64,000 nt of DNA from Roseburia sp. Its GTDB lineage: Bacteria > Bacillota > Clostridia > Lachnospirales > Lachnospiraceae. The stretch lies in contig JAFYVJ010000021.1 of assembly GCA_017549185.1 (NCBI GenBank), positions 62,001-126,000 of the forward strand. Reading direction: 5' to 3'. Numbering within the stretch: position 1 is the first letter of the stretch; every line of letters starts with the position of its first letter. Below are positions 1 to 8,257 of the stretch, in pieces. Made by a program: the position numbers and the translations under genes. The notes under the pieces are model-generated. The model was not told the DNA's origin. It did not search any database and saw nothing but the letters and a program-made list of their open reading frames with translations.

Positions 1-255
1 GCTTACAGAGGATATTCCATGCGTTACCTGACAGATGAAAGAGTTCAGGTGTTTAGAGATATTTTTATGACCTATGAATTGCTGGCATATTTGTCTGTAA
101 GAGCAACTCAAATTGGGATGAAAGCCTGTGAGATTCCAGTGAGAAGAAGCTATCCGAAAACAGGAAAAACACCAACGAAGATTTCCTTTTTTAAAGGAAA
201 TAGTGAATTGATGAAGATTTTATTTGCAAATCTGTTTCGGAAGTATAATCCGTAA
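1..255 (+). CDS. C-terminal fragment of a GT2-type glycosyltransferase (gene starts before the window)
   Basis: The reading frame is open at base 1 and runs through the first in-frame ATG at 19, so this is the end of a longer gene. The visible 84 residues contain VRRSYPKTGKTPTKIS followed by a hydrophobic/basic tail (ILFANLFRKYNP). This tail resembles the C-terminus of GT2 glycosyltransferases that act at the membrane on polyprenyl phosphate or nucleotide-sugar substrates. The catalytic domain is outside the window, so donor and acceptor cannot be stated. It lies upstream of and in the same direction as the polysaccharide locus and probably belongs to it. The family call rests on the tail only. 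Confidence 0.6.
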   Translation, partial: AYRGYSMRYLTDERVQVFRDIFMTYELLAYLSVRATQIGMKACEIPVRRSYPKTGKTPTKISFFKGNSELMKILFANLFRKYNP

Positions 256-417
256 GAATAGAGTGGATGATGTTGTTCACTCAGCAGCTAATCACTTACT
301 GATTTGCTGCGTAAGAACGTGATTTGAGATTTGATTTTTGCTTTGCGAAGCGAATTTTTATGCAAAAATCGATGAGTTACTGGAACAGTAACGATTTGAT
401 TAAACGGAGGAAAAAAG
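256..417 (+). promoter_or_regulatory. Structured leader upstream of the first large membrane-protein gene
   Basis: This 160-nt intergenic stretch is rich in inverted repeats. GATTTTTGC (333-341) pairs with GCAAAAATC (362-370). Inside it GCTT (340-343) pairs with AAGC (348-351). GTTACTG (376-382) pairs perfectly with CAGTAAC (386-392) over a GAA loop. A clear Shine-Dalgarno site (CGGAGG) precedes the ATG at 418. There is no good T-run after any hairpin, so it looks like a leader or mRNA-processing/stability structure rather than a plain terminator. No promoter is convincing. Confidence 0.45.
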
Positions 418-2184
418 ATGCAGAAAGCGAAAGAGTTCTGTGAAACGAAATATTTTACATGGTTGCTTATTGCACTCGGAACATTGGGGATTTTCATCTA
501 TTATGGAATGAATGTTCCTCATATGAATTCTGTTTGGGAACTTGTAGATGAGTATGGTTATTTGGCAAATGCAGCGTACTTAAGTGGTAAGGACTGGGGC
601 TGGTTTACCAATATGTATTATGGATATGGATATTCTTTGTTGTTGGTACCAGTATTTTGGGTAGCTAAAACAGGAATGCAAGTCATAAAGGGTGCGGTAT
701 TAATTAACACCATATGTTTAATATTTTCATTTTGGGTACAAATTACATTGATGTCAAAGGTATTTAAGAAATGGAATAAAAATGTGATTGTATTTATTGC
801 CTTTGTAATAAATTTTTATCCGTATTTGATTTCCGGAAATATGAAAGTAACATGTGAATGTCTGCTTACTCTTATGATCTGGTTGTGTGGTTTACTAATT
901 TATCAGGCAGTAACTACGGAAAAATGGTATTATTTTGCGTTATCAGGAGTTGCATTAGCATATACCTTTTTCGTACATACCAGAGCATTTGTATTTATTG
1001 CGGCGTTCTGTGTGTTTGTAGTGGTGATGTTGCTTCAGAAGAAAATTGGATGGAAAAATCTTCTGATTTGGCTTGGGGCTCTAGGCATATTCTTTGTATT
1101 GGGATATTTGTTGAAAAACCATATTATTACTGCGGTATACAGTCATGAATTACTACCAAGTAAGGAAATAACAGATGCAACGGAGCAGGCATCACAGGTA
1201 GTGGTAGGAAATACATTAAGTGTGTCGTATGTTATTACGAAATTATGGAGAACCATAACGAATATTACTCCAATGCATTTATATTCTTTTATTTGTAAAA
1301 GTTTGTATTTATTTGCAGGAACTGCGGGTATGTTCCACGTAGGCGTTTATGTGACATTAAAAGACTCTTTTGCTGAGTGGAAAGAAACAAAAAAACTTGG
1401 TGCAGAGAATGCATTAAAGATGATGTATGCGATTGCAGCTTGTGGTATGGCATTGGCGTTAACAATTCAGTCACCGGGACATCTTGATAATACGCCTTAT
1501 TTCTTCTATGGAAGATATTATGAGTATTTGCTGGGACCGATGATTTTTATCGGTTTGGGTTATTTTGCTGAGAATAAAGTTCGTTTTTATGAAATGATAG
1601 GATTATTGGTTTTATTATTTGTGTCCTTCTATTTTACTTTACAGATGGCAGATTATTTGGATACACAGGAATTTTATTTTGACTCGAACCGTATCCCTGC
1701 ATTTGCGGTGATTCAGGGGCGGATGCATTATTATAGAGCGGTGATTCGTTATAGTGCATTGATGGCGTTGCTTGTGATTGTGGTATCGGCAGTAATGAAT
1801 CATTTTAAGCATATACGGGCATTTGTTCCCGTACTTTTGTTGATTGTATATATGTTAAACGGACATGTGATAACCGGTAACATTATCAATATGCATGGAC
1901 AGGATAATCATTATTATGCAATTGCCACATATTTACATACTAACTGTAATAAAAAGGAAATCTATTTTGTAAATAAAGATGAGATTCGCACAACAGCATA
2001 TACAGGTATCCAATCATTGCTGATTAATCAGAAATTGAACTTAATTGCCCCGGAAGATTTGGATATACTAGAATCAGGGGATTGGTTTGTGACTTTCCAA
2101 TTAAATGATTATGTCACAGAATGGGAGAGACCAATTGAAAAAGTAACTGAGACAAGTTGGTTTGTGATATATCAGGTGGAATAA
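418..2184 (+). CDS. Large multi-pass membrane protein, candidate GT-C glycosyltransferase
   Basis: A 588-aa polytopic protein: the N-terminus has a membrane segment (about 14-30), then an extracytoplasmic-type loop with acidic/aromatic residues (VDEYGY near residue 43), many hydrophobic helices to about residue 490, and a soluble C-terminal tail of about 90 residues. This layout (first helix, acidic loop, 10 or more helices, short globular tail) is that of GT-C enzymes which use polyprenyl-phosphate sugars on the outer face of the membrane, or of O-antigen polymerases. No catalytic residue can be proven from the sequence. ATG 418 has an AACGGAGG site. It opens a series of similar membrane proteins (2251, 3914, 8258, 20305, 41702). 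A Wzy-type polymerase role is the main alternative. Confidence 0.5.
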   Translation: MQKAKEFCETKYFTWLLIALGTLGIFIYYGMNVPHMNSVWELVDEYGYLANAAYLSGKDWGWFTNMYYGYGYSLLLVPVFWVAKTGMQVIKGAVLINTICLIFSFWVQITLMSKVFKKWNKNVIVFIAFVINFYPYLISGNMKVTCECLLTLMIWLCGLLIYQAVTTEKWYYFALSGVALAYTFFVHTRAFVFIAAFCVFVVVMLLQKKIGWKNLLIWLGALGIFFVLGYLLKNHIITAVYSHELLPSKEITDATEQASQVVVGNTLSVSYVITKLWRTITNITPMHLYSFICKSLYLFAGTAGMFHVGVYVTLKDSFAEWKETKKLGAENALKMMYAIAACGMALALTIQSPGHLDNTPYFFYGRYYEYLLGPMIFIGLGYFAENKVRFYEMIGLLVLLFVSFYFTLQMADYLDTQEFYFDSNRIPAFAVIQGRMHYYRAVIRYSALMALLVIVVSAVMNHFKHIRAFVPVLLLIVYMLNGHVITGNIINMHGQDNHYYAIATYLHTNCNKKEIYFVNKDEIRTTAYTGIQSLLINQKLNLIAPEDLDILESGDWFVTFQLNDYVTEWERPIEKVTETSWFVIYQVE

Positions 2185-2250
2185 AGAATCTATATAAAGA
2201 AAATAAATGCACAATAGGTATCTGGCAAAAGAGATAAAAAGGAAAGTTGA

Positions 2251-3768
2251 ATGAAAAAAGCATTTCAGAATAAAAGAGCATGCACTGTGATAGTAATGTT
2301 GCTTGCTATTCTTATTTTAACAATTACAAATTATACAAAAGTGTTGCAAGGCGGAGATATAACGACAAGGAGTTTGTATGGGAATTCCGAAGGCTTGGTA
2401 TACAATGAAATGATACTAAGTTACGACGCAGAATATGAACAAAAATATGGCTTGTCAGATATGCATCCCTATAACGGAACCTATGAGGGAGGTCTTACTG
2501 ATGAAGTGTTGAATTTTGAACGTGGCTATTGTACAACAGATACCATTATTGCCGTAGTAGAAAATGAAGTGACAAAGCATGAGTATGTTCCGGGAAATAC
2601 ACTTATTTTCTTTAATGGAGATAGAGCTGATATAGTAGAAAGCGAAATCAAAGATGGGTATATTTTTGCGAAATATGATTCAGATACGATTTTTTTATTT
2701 AAAACGCAGGATGATTTGAAGTATGCATGTGTTTATAATAACGAGCAGGGCAGATATATGCCGGTGGGAGATGCAGTAGGATACGAAAGTCAGATTGGAT
2801 TACAGGGAATGCTTTTTAAGTCATTTCCAAAGAGTTGGACTTTGAATCAGGCGAGAGAAGTTTACAAGGTAGTTTTAGCATCTTTATATGCAGTAGTGTT
2901 AAGCTTTATATGTTATGGAATTTATAAAAAATATAATATAAGATTTGCTGTGATGTTTTATGCAGTAACATTGCTTTCGCCTTGGATGATAGGATATTCA
3001 ACAAATCTTTATTGGGTTGAATTTACGTGGTTTTTGCCTACACTGATAGGAATTTATTGTGCTAATCATATTGATTCAAAGAAGGCGAGAATTCTTTCGT
3101 ATTTAGGAGTAATGGCAGCAATCTTTTTAAAGAGTGCTTGCGGTTACGAATATATATCGACTATTATGATGGGAGCAATTGTATTTTTGTTGACAGATTT
3201 GACAGTTGCACTTCTTGAACGTAAAGATAAAGTGGTAATTTTGCGTTTGTTTAAGACCATTTTTATGATAGGGATTTTTGCAATATTAGGTTTTGTAATC
3301 GCTTTGTTATGCCATGGATATATGAGAGGCGATGGAAATATTTATTATGGATTACGTGCAATTTATTACAACGATGTATTGCGTAGAACGCATGGTGATC
3401 CGAACATGTTCCAAGGGGTGTATGCGGATTCTTTAAATGCCTCAGTAATTCGGGTTGTATTGCGATATCTGGTATTTGATACGCCGGTGATTCTGGGAGT
3501 TCCTGGGATCTTGTTTATTCCACTTATTATGGTTTCATTTTTTACGTTAGTATATGGTGTGTGGAAAAAACAGGATAAGAAAGATATGCTGGTATTGTAT
3601 ATTTGGATGGGAATTGCTTCTGTGTCATGGTTTGTATTAGGAAAATCTCATTCATATATTCATACAATGATGAATTTTGTAATGTGGTATTTTGGATTTA
3701 TACAAATGATATTTTATAGTATAATAGAAGCCGGATATCAGTTTATGAAAAAGAAAAACTATCTCTGA
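2251..3768 (+). CDS. Multi-pass membrane protein of unknown function
   Basis: A 505-aa protein with one N-terminal membrane helix (about 10-28), a large soluble segment of about 170 residues (30-205) rich in Tyr/Asp/Glu, then a run of about eight hydrophobic helices to the C-terminus. The long soluble domain between helix 1 and the rest differs from its neighbours. I do not recognise the family. Position in the locus and topology suggest a polymer-assembly role (glycosyltransferase, polymerase or ligase) at the outer membrane face. ATG 2251 follows AAAGGAAAG. The gene is followed by an intrinsic terminator at 3778. Confidence 0.5.
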   Translation: MKKAFQNKRACTVIVMLLAILILTITNYTKVLQGGDITTRSLYGNSEGLVYNEMILSYDAEYEQKYGLSDMHPYNGTYEGGLTDEVLNFERGYCTTDTIIAVVENEVTKHEYVPGNTLIFFNGDRADIVESEIKDGYIFAKYDSDTIFLFKTQDDLKYACVYNNEQGRYMPVGDAVGYESQIGLQGMLFKSFPKSWTLNQAREVYKVVLASLYAVVLSFICYGIYKKYNIRFAVMFYAVTLLSPWMIGYSTNLYWVEFTWFLPTLIGIYCANHIDSKKARILSYLGVMAAIFLKSACGYEYISTIMMGAIVFLLTDLTVALLERKDKVVILRLFKTIFMIGIFAILGFVIALLCHGYMRGDGNIYYGLRAIYYNDVLRRTHGDPNMFQGVYADSLNASVIRVVLRYLVFDTPVILGVPGILFIPLIMVSFFTLVYGVWKKQDKKDMLVLYIWMGIASVSWFVLGKSHSYIHTMMNFVMWYFGFIQMIFYSIIEAGYQFMKKKNYL

Positions 3769-3777
3769 TATAAGAAA

Positions 3778-3804
3778 GGAGCAATAGAAGTATTGCCCCT
3801 TTTT
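3778..3804 (+). terminator. Intrinsic terminator after the 2251-3768 gene
   Basis: GGAGCAATA (3778-3786), loop GAAG, TATTGCCCC (3791-3799) form a stem with a single A-C mismatch, followed by TTTTTG. It lies 10 nt after the stop codon and would end or attenuate transcription inside the locus. Confidence 0.65.
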
Positions 3805-3819
3805 GTCGTTAGATAAATT

Positions 3820-3886
3820 GTAACGATTCAGAGCAAAAAGCAAGCCTTGAAAAGGCGGTTTTGCGAATGGTACTCTGAATAGTTAC
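3820..3886. repeat. Intergenic palindromic repeat, copy 1
   Basis: GTAACGATTCAGAG (3820-3833) and CTCTGAATAGTTAC (3873-3886) are 14-nt inverted arms with one mismatch, around a core containing TTTTGCGAATGGT. Related copies occur at 37974-38023 (both arms) and 32500-32555 (mostly the left arm). The element sits between genes and has no coding potential; it behaves like a REP/MITE-type dispersed repeat. Confidence 0.7.
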
Positions 3887-3913
3887 GACAAATTGCTGGA
3901 AAAGGAAGAACAT

Positions 3914-5587
3914 ATGAAACAGGAAAAGATAACAATATTTCTTCGTGAATATATATTGCCATCCATGATAGGGATTTTATTTTTCTTTATGGTATATGGT
4001 ATGACGCCATTAGATGTGACTAATGATGCGTGGATTATGGCAGGATATGATGAATCAGATTTGACACAGCACTATGCAGGATGGGTATTGTTTCGTTCGG
4101 CAGACTGGTCATTTCCTTTAGGAATGATTGAGAGTATGGCAGATGGCACGGGTACGATGTTGACTTTTACAGACAGTATTCCAATTGCTGCAATCTTTTT
4201 TAAAGCGATTGATTTTTTGTTGCCGGAAACGTTCCAGTATTTTGGATGGTATATTTTGATTTGCTTTCTTTTGCAGGCGATTGCAGGATACAAAATCGTG
4301 CAGAGAAAAGTGGACAAGCCAGAGTGGTGTTATGTAGGAGTGTTATTATTTTTATTATCTCCAATTTTGTTGGAGCGTTCTTTTAGACATACGGCACTTG
4401 GTTCGCACTGGTTTGTTTTATTTGCATTACTGATTTATTTAAAGAGCAGAGATGCGAGAAAAGCAGGAAAAGAGCTTTTTTCCGTAGGATACGTAATTTT
4501 AAATGTTTTGACTGTATTGATACATCCATATTTTCTTCCGATGGTTATGATATTTACGGCATTAACTGCTTGGGAAAATATGTTACAGTTTAAAAGCTGG
4601 ATAAAAAATGGTGTGTATTTGCTTATCAATGTAGTGCTTGCTTATGGTGCAGGCTGGTTGGTTGGTGCACTGGGATGGGATATTGAATCCGCAAGATTTG
4701 GATATGGATATTTCTCGATGAATCTGAATGCGATTATTAATCCACTGAGTCTCGGTGGATATGAATGGTCTAAATTCTTGCCACAACTACCTCAGATTCA
4801 TGGAAATTATGATGGGTTTAATTATCTGGGTGTGGGTGTATTACTTTTAGCTTTGGTGACAATAATACTGGGCGTAAAAAAATGGTTTGTATGTGCAGAT
4901 AAAAAACAGTGGTTGAAGGATAATATTTATCTGATTTTAGCACTGGTATTTTTAACGGTATTTTCTGTGACGAATGTAGTGACATGGAATGATAAAGAGT
5001 TGTTAAATATCCCGATTCCAGACTGGTTATACTGGAAAGCCGGAATTTTCCGTGCCAGCGGGCGTATTTTTTACCCGGTCTATTATGTGATATTTACTTA
5101 TATTATCTATCAGCTTGCTCAAATGCAGCGAGTAAAAGTCGGGCTTACCATTTTGATTGTGGGTGTGCTTCTTCAGTTTGTAGATTTGAGTGCTGTGTTA
5201 AAAGAAAAACATGTGATGATGGATGAAAATAGTAGATTCGTTTCCTTGCTAGACGATGAAGTGCTGACCGAGGCGGCAAGGGGACGTGCCAAGGTAACCT
5301 TATCAGCAGTATCTGATATTGTAGAAATGCGTCGCATTGCAGTCTGGGCAGGAAAAAATGGCATGAAAACGTCTTATACAGTTGCCAATAGTGGTATTTA
5401 TCCAAAGGCAGATGCTTTGATGGGAGAAGAAATTGCAGCATTAGAATCGGGTAATTATGATGAGAGCATTATTTATGCGACACAGGATTTAGATGTATTT
5501 ACCAAGTGGATGAATGCGTTAGAAGAAGATTCATTCACAAAATATTATTACAATGATTATTATTACCTTATTCCTAATCTGGAATAA
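3914..5587 (+). CDS. Multi-pass membrane protein, DUF6311-like, candidate glycosyltransferase
   Basis: A 557-aa protein with a first membrane helix (about 15-33) followed by an extracytoplasmic loop with DESDLTQHYAGW, then about ten helices and a soluble C-terminal domain of about 110 residues. The DLTQHYAGW region and layout recall the DUF6311 membrane proteins of Clostridia; that family name is from memory and tentative. The ATG at 3914 is preferred over an in-frame TTG at 3893 because GGAAAAGGAAG lies just upstream of it. It is followed 18 nt later by the MBOAT gene, so the two are probably co-translated. Confidence 0.5.
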   Translation: MKQEKITIFLREYILPSMIGILFFFMVYGMTPLDVTNDAWIMAGYDESDLTQHYAGWVLFRSADWSFPLGMIESMADGTGTMLTFTDSIPIAAIFFKAIDFLLPETFQYFGWYILICFLLQAIAGYKIVQRKVDKPEWCYVGVLLFLLSPILLERSFRHTALGSHWFVLFALLIYLKSRDARKAGKELFSVGYVILNVLTVLIHPYFLPMVMIFTALTAWENMLQFKSWIKNGVYLLINVVLAYGAGWLVGALGWDIESARFGYGYFSMNLNAIINPLSLGGYEWSKFLPQLPQIHGNYDGFNYLGVGVLLLALVTIILGVKKWFVCADKKQWLKDNIYLILALVFLTVFSVTNVVTWNDKELLNIPIPDWLYWKAGIFRASGRIFYPVYYVIFTYIIYQLAQMQRVKVGLTILIVGVLLQFVDLSAVLKEKHVMMDENSRFVSLLDDEVLTEAARGRAKVTLSAVSDIVEMRRIAVWAGKNGMKTSYTVANSGIYPKADALMGEEIAALESGNYDESIIYATQDLDVFTKWMNALEEDSFTKYYYNDYYYLIPNLE

Positions 5588-5605
5588 GTGAATGGAGATA
5601 TAAAC

Positions 5606-7108
5606 ATGCTTTTTAATTCATTGGAATTTGTAGTGTTCTATTTAGGTGTTTTATTACTGTATTATATATTGCCGAAGAAAATACGATTTGTTTGGCTGCT
5701 TTTTGCTAGTTATATATTTTATGGTGCTTGGAATGTAAAATATTTGGCATTACTCTTTGGAATTACGTTTGCTACATATCTATGTGGTTGCATGATAGAC
5801 AAGATAACCAAAAGTAATGGTGAAGCGAAAAAAAGGGAATTTGCGAGAAAAGCAGTTTTAACAGTTGGAATTGTAACAAATATTGGATTATTAATTTATT
5901 TCAAGTATATGGATTTCTTTGCATATAACATTTATCGTGTACTAGGTGCGATTGGTATTCAGATTCCGGAGTATCATTTTGATATTTTGCTTCCGGTAGG
6001 TATTTCATTTATCACGTTCCAGGCATTGGGATATGCGATTGATGTATATCGTGGCAAAATAAAGGCGGAGAAAAATTTCTTGAAATATGCATTGTTTGTA
6101 TCGTTTTTTCCACAGCTTGTGGCAGGACCGATTGAACGTTCCAGCAATCTGTTAAGACAGATACAGAATGTTCATTTGCAGAAGAAAATCAGTTATGAGA
6201 AATTCACAAATGGATTTGCACTGATGCTTTATGGTTATTTTCAAAAGGTCTTTATCGCAGATAAGGCAGCAGTATTGGCAAATACTGTGTTTGCAAATCC
6301 GGGACAGTATTCTACCGTGGAATTAGCACTTGGTGCGATTGCGTTTTCTATTCAGATTTATTGTGACTTTGGTGGTTACTCCAATATCGCTATTGGTGCG
6401 GCACAGGTGCTTGGGTTTGAAATGATGGAGAATTTTAATACACCATATTTTGCAACGTCTATTCAGGATTTTTGGCGTAGATGGCATATTTCGTTAAGTT
6501 CATGGTTTAAAGATTATGTATATATTCCACTTGGTGGAAATCGTTGTGGGAAAGCCAGAAGATATTTTAATTTAATGGTTACATTTTTAGTGAGTGGACT
6601 TTGGCATGGGGCTCAAATGACTTATGTAGTATGGGGTGGAATCCATGGTTTTATTCAGATTTTGGAAAAAGAAGCGGCAGATTTGATAAAAAAACTTGGA
6701 ATAAAAGTAAAAACAGAAGTATTCAGCTATAAATTATTGAAGATGTTATTTACATATTTTGTTGTAACAATTGCGTGGATATTCTTCCGTGCAGATAATG
6801 TATCGCTGGCATTTGCATATATCCGTCAAATGTTTACTAATTTTAATTTTGCAGTATTGTTTAATGGTTCGCTTTACAAATTAGGATTAGTAAAAAATGA
6901 TATGACGGTATTGTGTATTGGAGTTGTGATTTTATTCCTTACAGAACTAGTACGCTATAAGAAAAATATGCGTATTGAGAAGTATTTATGTACACAAAAC
7001 CTTTGGTTTAAATGGGCAGTTTTAATTGTTATGATTCTGTGTGTAGTTCTTTTTGGTGAGTATGGTATTAACTATAATGCAGCAGAATTTATTTATTTCC
7101 AGTTTTAG
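5606..7108 (+). CDS. MBOAT-family membrane O-acyltransferase (AlgI/DltB-like), copy 1
   Basis: A 500-aa polytopic membrane protein carrying the MBOAT signatures: FWRRWHISLSSWFKDYVY in the middle and the catalytic histidine in SGLWHG about 45 residues later. Members such as AlgI, PatA and DltB pass an acyl group (often acetyl) across the membrane to a partner that loads it on a polysaccharide or teichoic acid. The start is taken at ATG 5606 (TGGAGAT upstream) rather than the GTG right after the previous stop. The next gene encodes an SGNH-type partner, the usual pairing. The acceptor is inferred to be the glycan of this locus. Confidence 0.9.
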   Translation: MLFNSLEFVVFYLGVLLLYYILPKKIRFVWLLFASYIFYGAWNVKYLALLFGITFATYLCGCMIDKITKSNGEAKKREFARKAVLTVGIVTNIGLLIYFKYMDFFAYNIYRVLGAIGIQIPEYHFDILLPVGISFITFQALGYAIDVYRGKIKAEKNFLKYALFVSFFPQLVAGPIERSSNLLRQIQNVHLQKKISYEKFTNGFALMLYGYFQKVFIADKAAVLANTVFANPGQYSTVELALGAIAFSIQIYCDFGGYSNIAIGAAQVLGFEMMENFNTPYFATSIQDFWRRWHISLSSWFKDYVYIPLGGNRCGKARRYFNLMVTFLVSGLWHGAQMTYVVWGGIHGFIQILEKEAADLIKKLGIKVKTEVFSYKLLKMLFTYFVVTIAWIFFRADNVSLAFAYIRQMFTNFNFAVLFNGSLYKLGLVKNDMTVLCIGVVILFLTELVRYKKNMRIEKYLCTQNLWFKWAVLIVMILCVVLFGEYGINYNAAEFIYFQF

Positions 7109-7189
7109 GAGAGGCTAAATCCTCTCCTCACCAATGGGTAAACTCTGTGAGCAGAGTAGGATTTTGCTTCGCAAAACAAGGAGGATAGA
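7107..7189 (+). promoter_or_regulatory. Three-hairpin leader with competing Shine-Dalgarno pairing, copy 1
   Basis: Three consecutive perfect hairpins fill the gap between the MBOAT and SGNH genes: AGGAGAGG (7107-7114)/CCTCTCCT (7121-7128), ACTCTG (7142-7147)/CAGAGT (7152-7157), and TTTTGC (7162-7167)/GCAAAA (7171-7176). ATCCTC (7119-7124) can also pair with GAGGAT (7181-7186), which contains the Shine-Dalgarno site of the next gene. Two blocks (7113-7139 and 7159-7186) recur identically before the ABC transporter at 45168-45194 and 45197-45224. A translational control element is inferred. Confidence 0.6.
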
Positions 7190-8206
7190 ATGAAAACAGG
7201 TTTTAAGAATTTCATAAAGTTAGCTACATTCCTGCTTATTGTGTTGGGAATTTTAGTATATTTGAATCAGGTGTTTTTGTATCGGGATAAGAGTATCTGG
7301 TCTACTGATTACAGAGTGAAGCAGTATAAAGAGTTGCCCCAAAATTCCGTAGAAGTACTTTTTTTAGGTTCCAGTAATCTGATGAGCGGCATTAATCCGG
7401 TGCAGTTATGGGAAGAAACAGGAATACAGTCGTATGCGTATTGCAGTAGGGCACAGACATTTCCATTTACTTATGCATACTTGCAGGATGCATTGAAAAC
7501 ACAGAATCCGGAATGCGTTGTAATTGATGCATATTCTATTTTCTGCGATAAAATTATCAATAATTTATCTAATACAGACTTTCATTTTGGAATCAATATG
7601 GATTCTCTGTCTGTAAGTGCCAAAAGCGAACTGATTACAAATTATATTTATAAAAAAGAATGGTTGTCCTATTATTTTCCGTTATTTAAAAACCATAATT
7701 ATTATAAATCATGGGAAAATCCAGAGGATGAAGCCGCGGAGATTTTTATGGGATTTTGTTTTGCCGATGGTATCGAATATTATGACACTCCGCAATACAG
7801 TGATAATGTGGCAGTAATGGATGAAGTAGATGGTATTTATTTGCAGAAGATTATAGAATTGTGTCAGGAAAGAGAAATTGATTTATTTGTAATTAAAACT
7901 CCGGTTGCTTATACAGATGAAGAACATCAGAAGTTAAATGCTGCAAAACAGATGTGTGAGGCATATGGTGTGGAGTTTTATGATATGTCCCTAGATGCAG
8001 CAGATTGGGGATTTGATTTTAATACAGATATGAGAGACAGTTTTCATATTAATAAAAATGGTGCCAAGAAGGCAACAAGCAGAATTGGTGAAATGTTAAG
8101 TGAAATGTATAATTTCGCAGAAAACAACACACGTCAGTATGCAGACGTGTGGGCTTTGGAATATGAGAGAATGAATGCATTTCTTGAGCTGCAAACGGAA
8201 CAATAG
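7190..8206 (+). CDS. SGNH/DltD-like extracytoplasmic acyl-transfer partner, copy 1
   Basis: A 338-aa protein with one N-terminal signal anchor (about 10-28) and an outside domain. FLGSSNLMSG (about 58) is the SGNH block I with the putative nucleophile serine, and DMRDSFHINKNG (about 282-293) supplies a DxxH-type Asp/His pair. Proteins of this architecture (DltD, AlgX/AlgJ, WssF types) take acyl groups delivered by an MBOAT protein and place them on polymer hydroxyls outside the cell. It directly follows an MBOAT gene, with AAGGAGGAT before the ATG. The family fit is good; the exact polymer is inferred. Confidence 0.75.
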   Translation: MKTGFKNFIKLATFLLIVLGILVYLNQVFLYRDKSIWSTDYRVKQYKELPQNSVEVLFLGSSNLMSGINPVQLWEETGIQSYAYCSRAQTFPFTYAYLQDALKTQNPECVVIDAYSIFCDKIINNLSNTDFHFGINMDSLSVSAKSELITNYIYKKEWLSYYFPLFKNHNYYKSWENPEDEAAEIFMGFCFADGIEYYDTPQYSDNVAVMDEVDGIYLQKIIELCQEREIDLFVIKTPVAYTDEEHQKLNAAKQMCEAYGVEFYDMSLDAADWGFDFNTDMRDSFHINKNGAKKATSRIGEMLSEMYNFAENNTRQYADVWALEYERMNAFLELQTEQ

Positions 8207-8257
8207 TAGGACAAATAGAGAGTGCTAAATAAAGGGAAAAGTTTAGGAGAGAATCCC

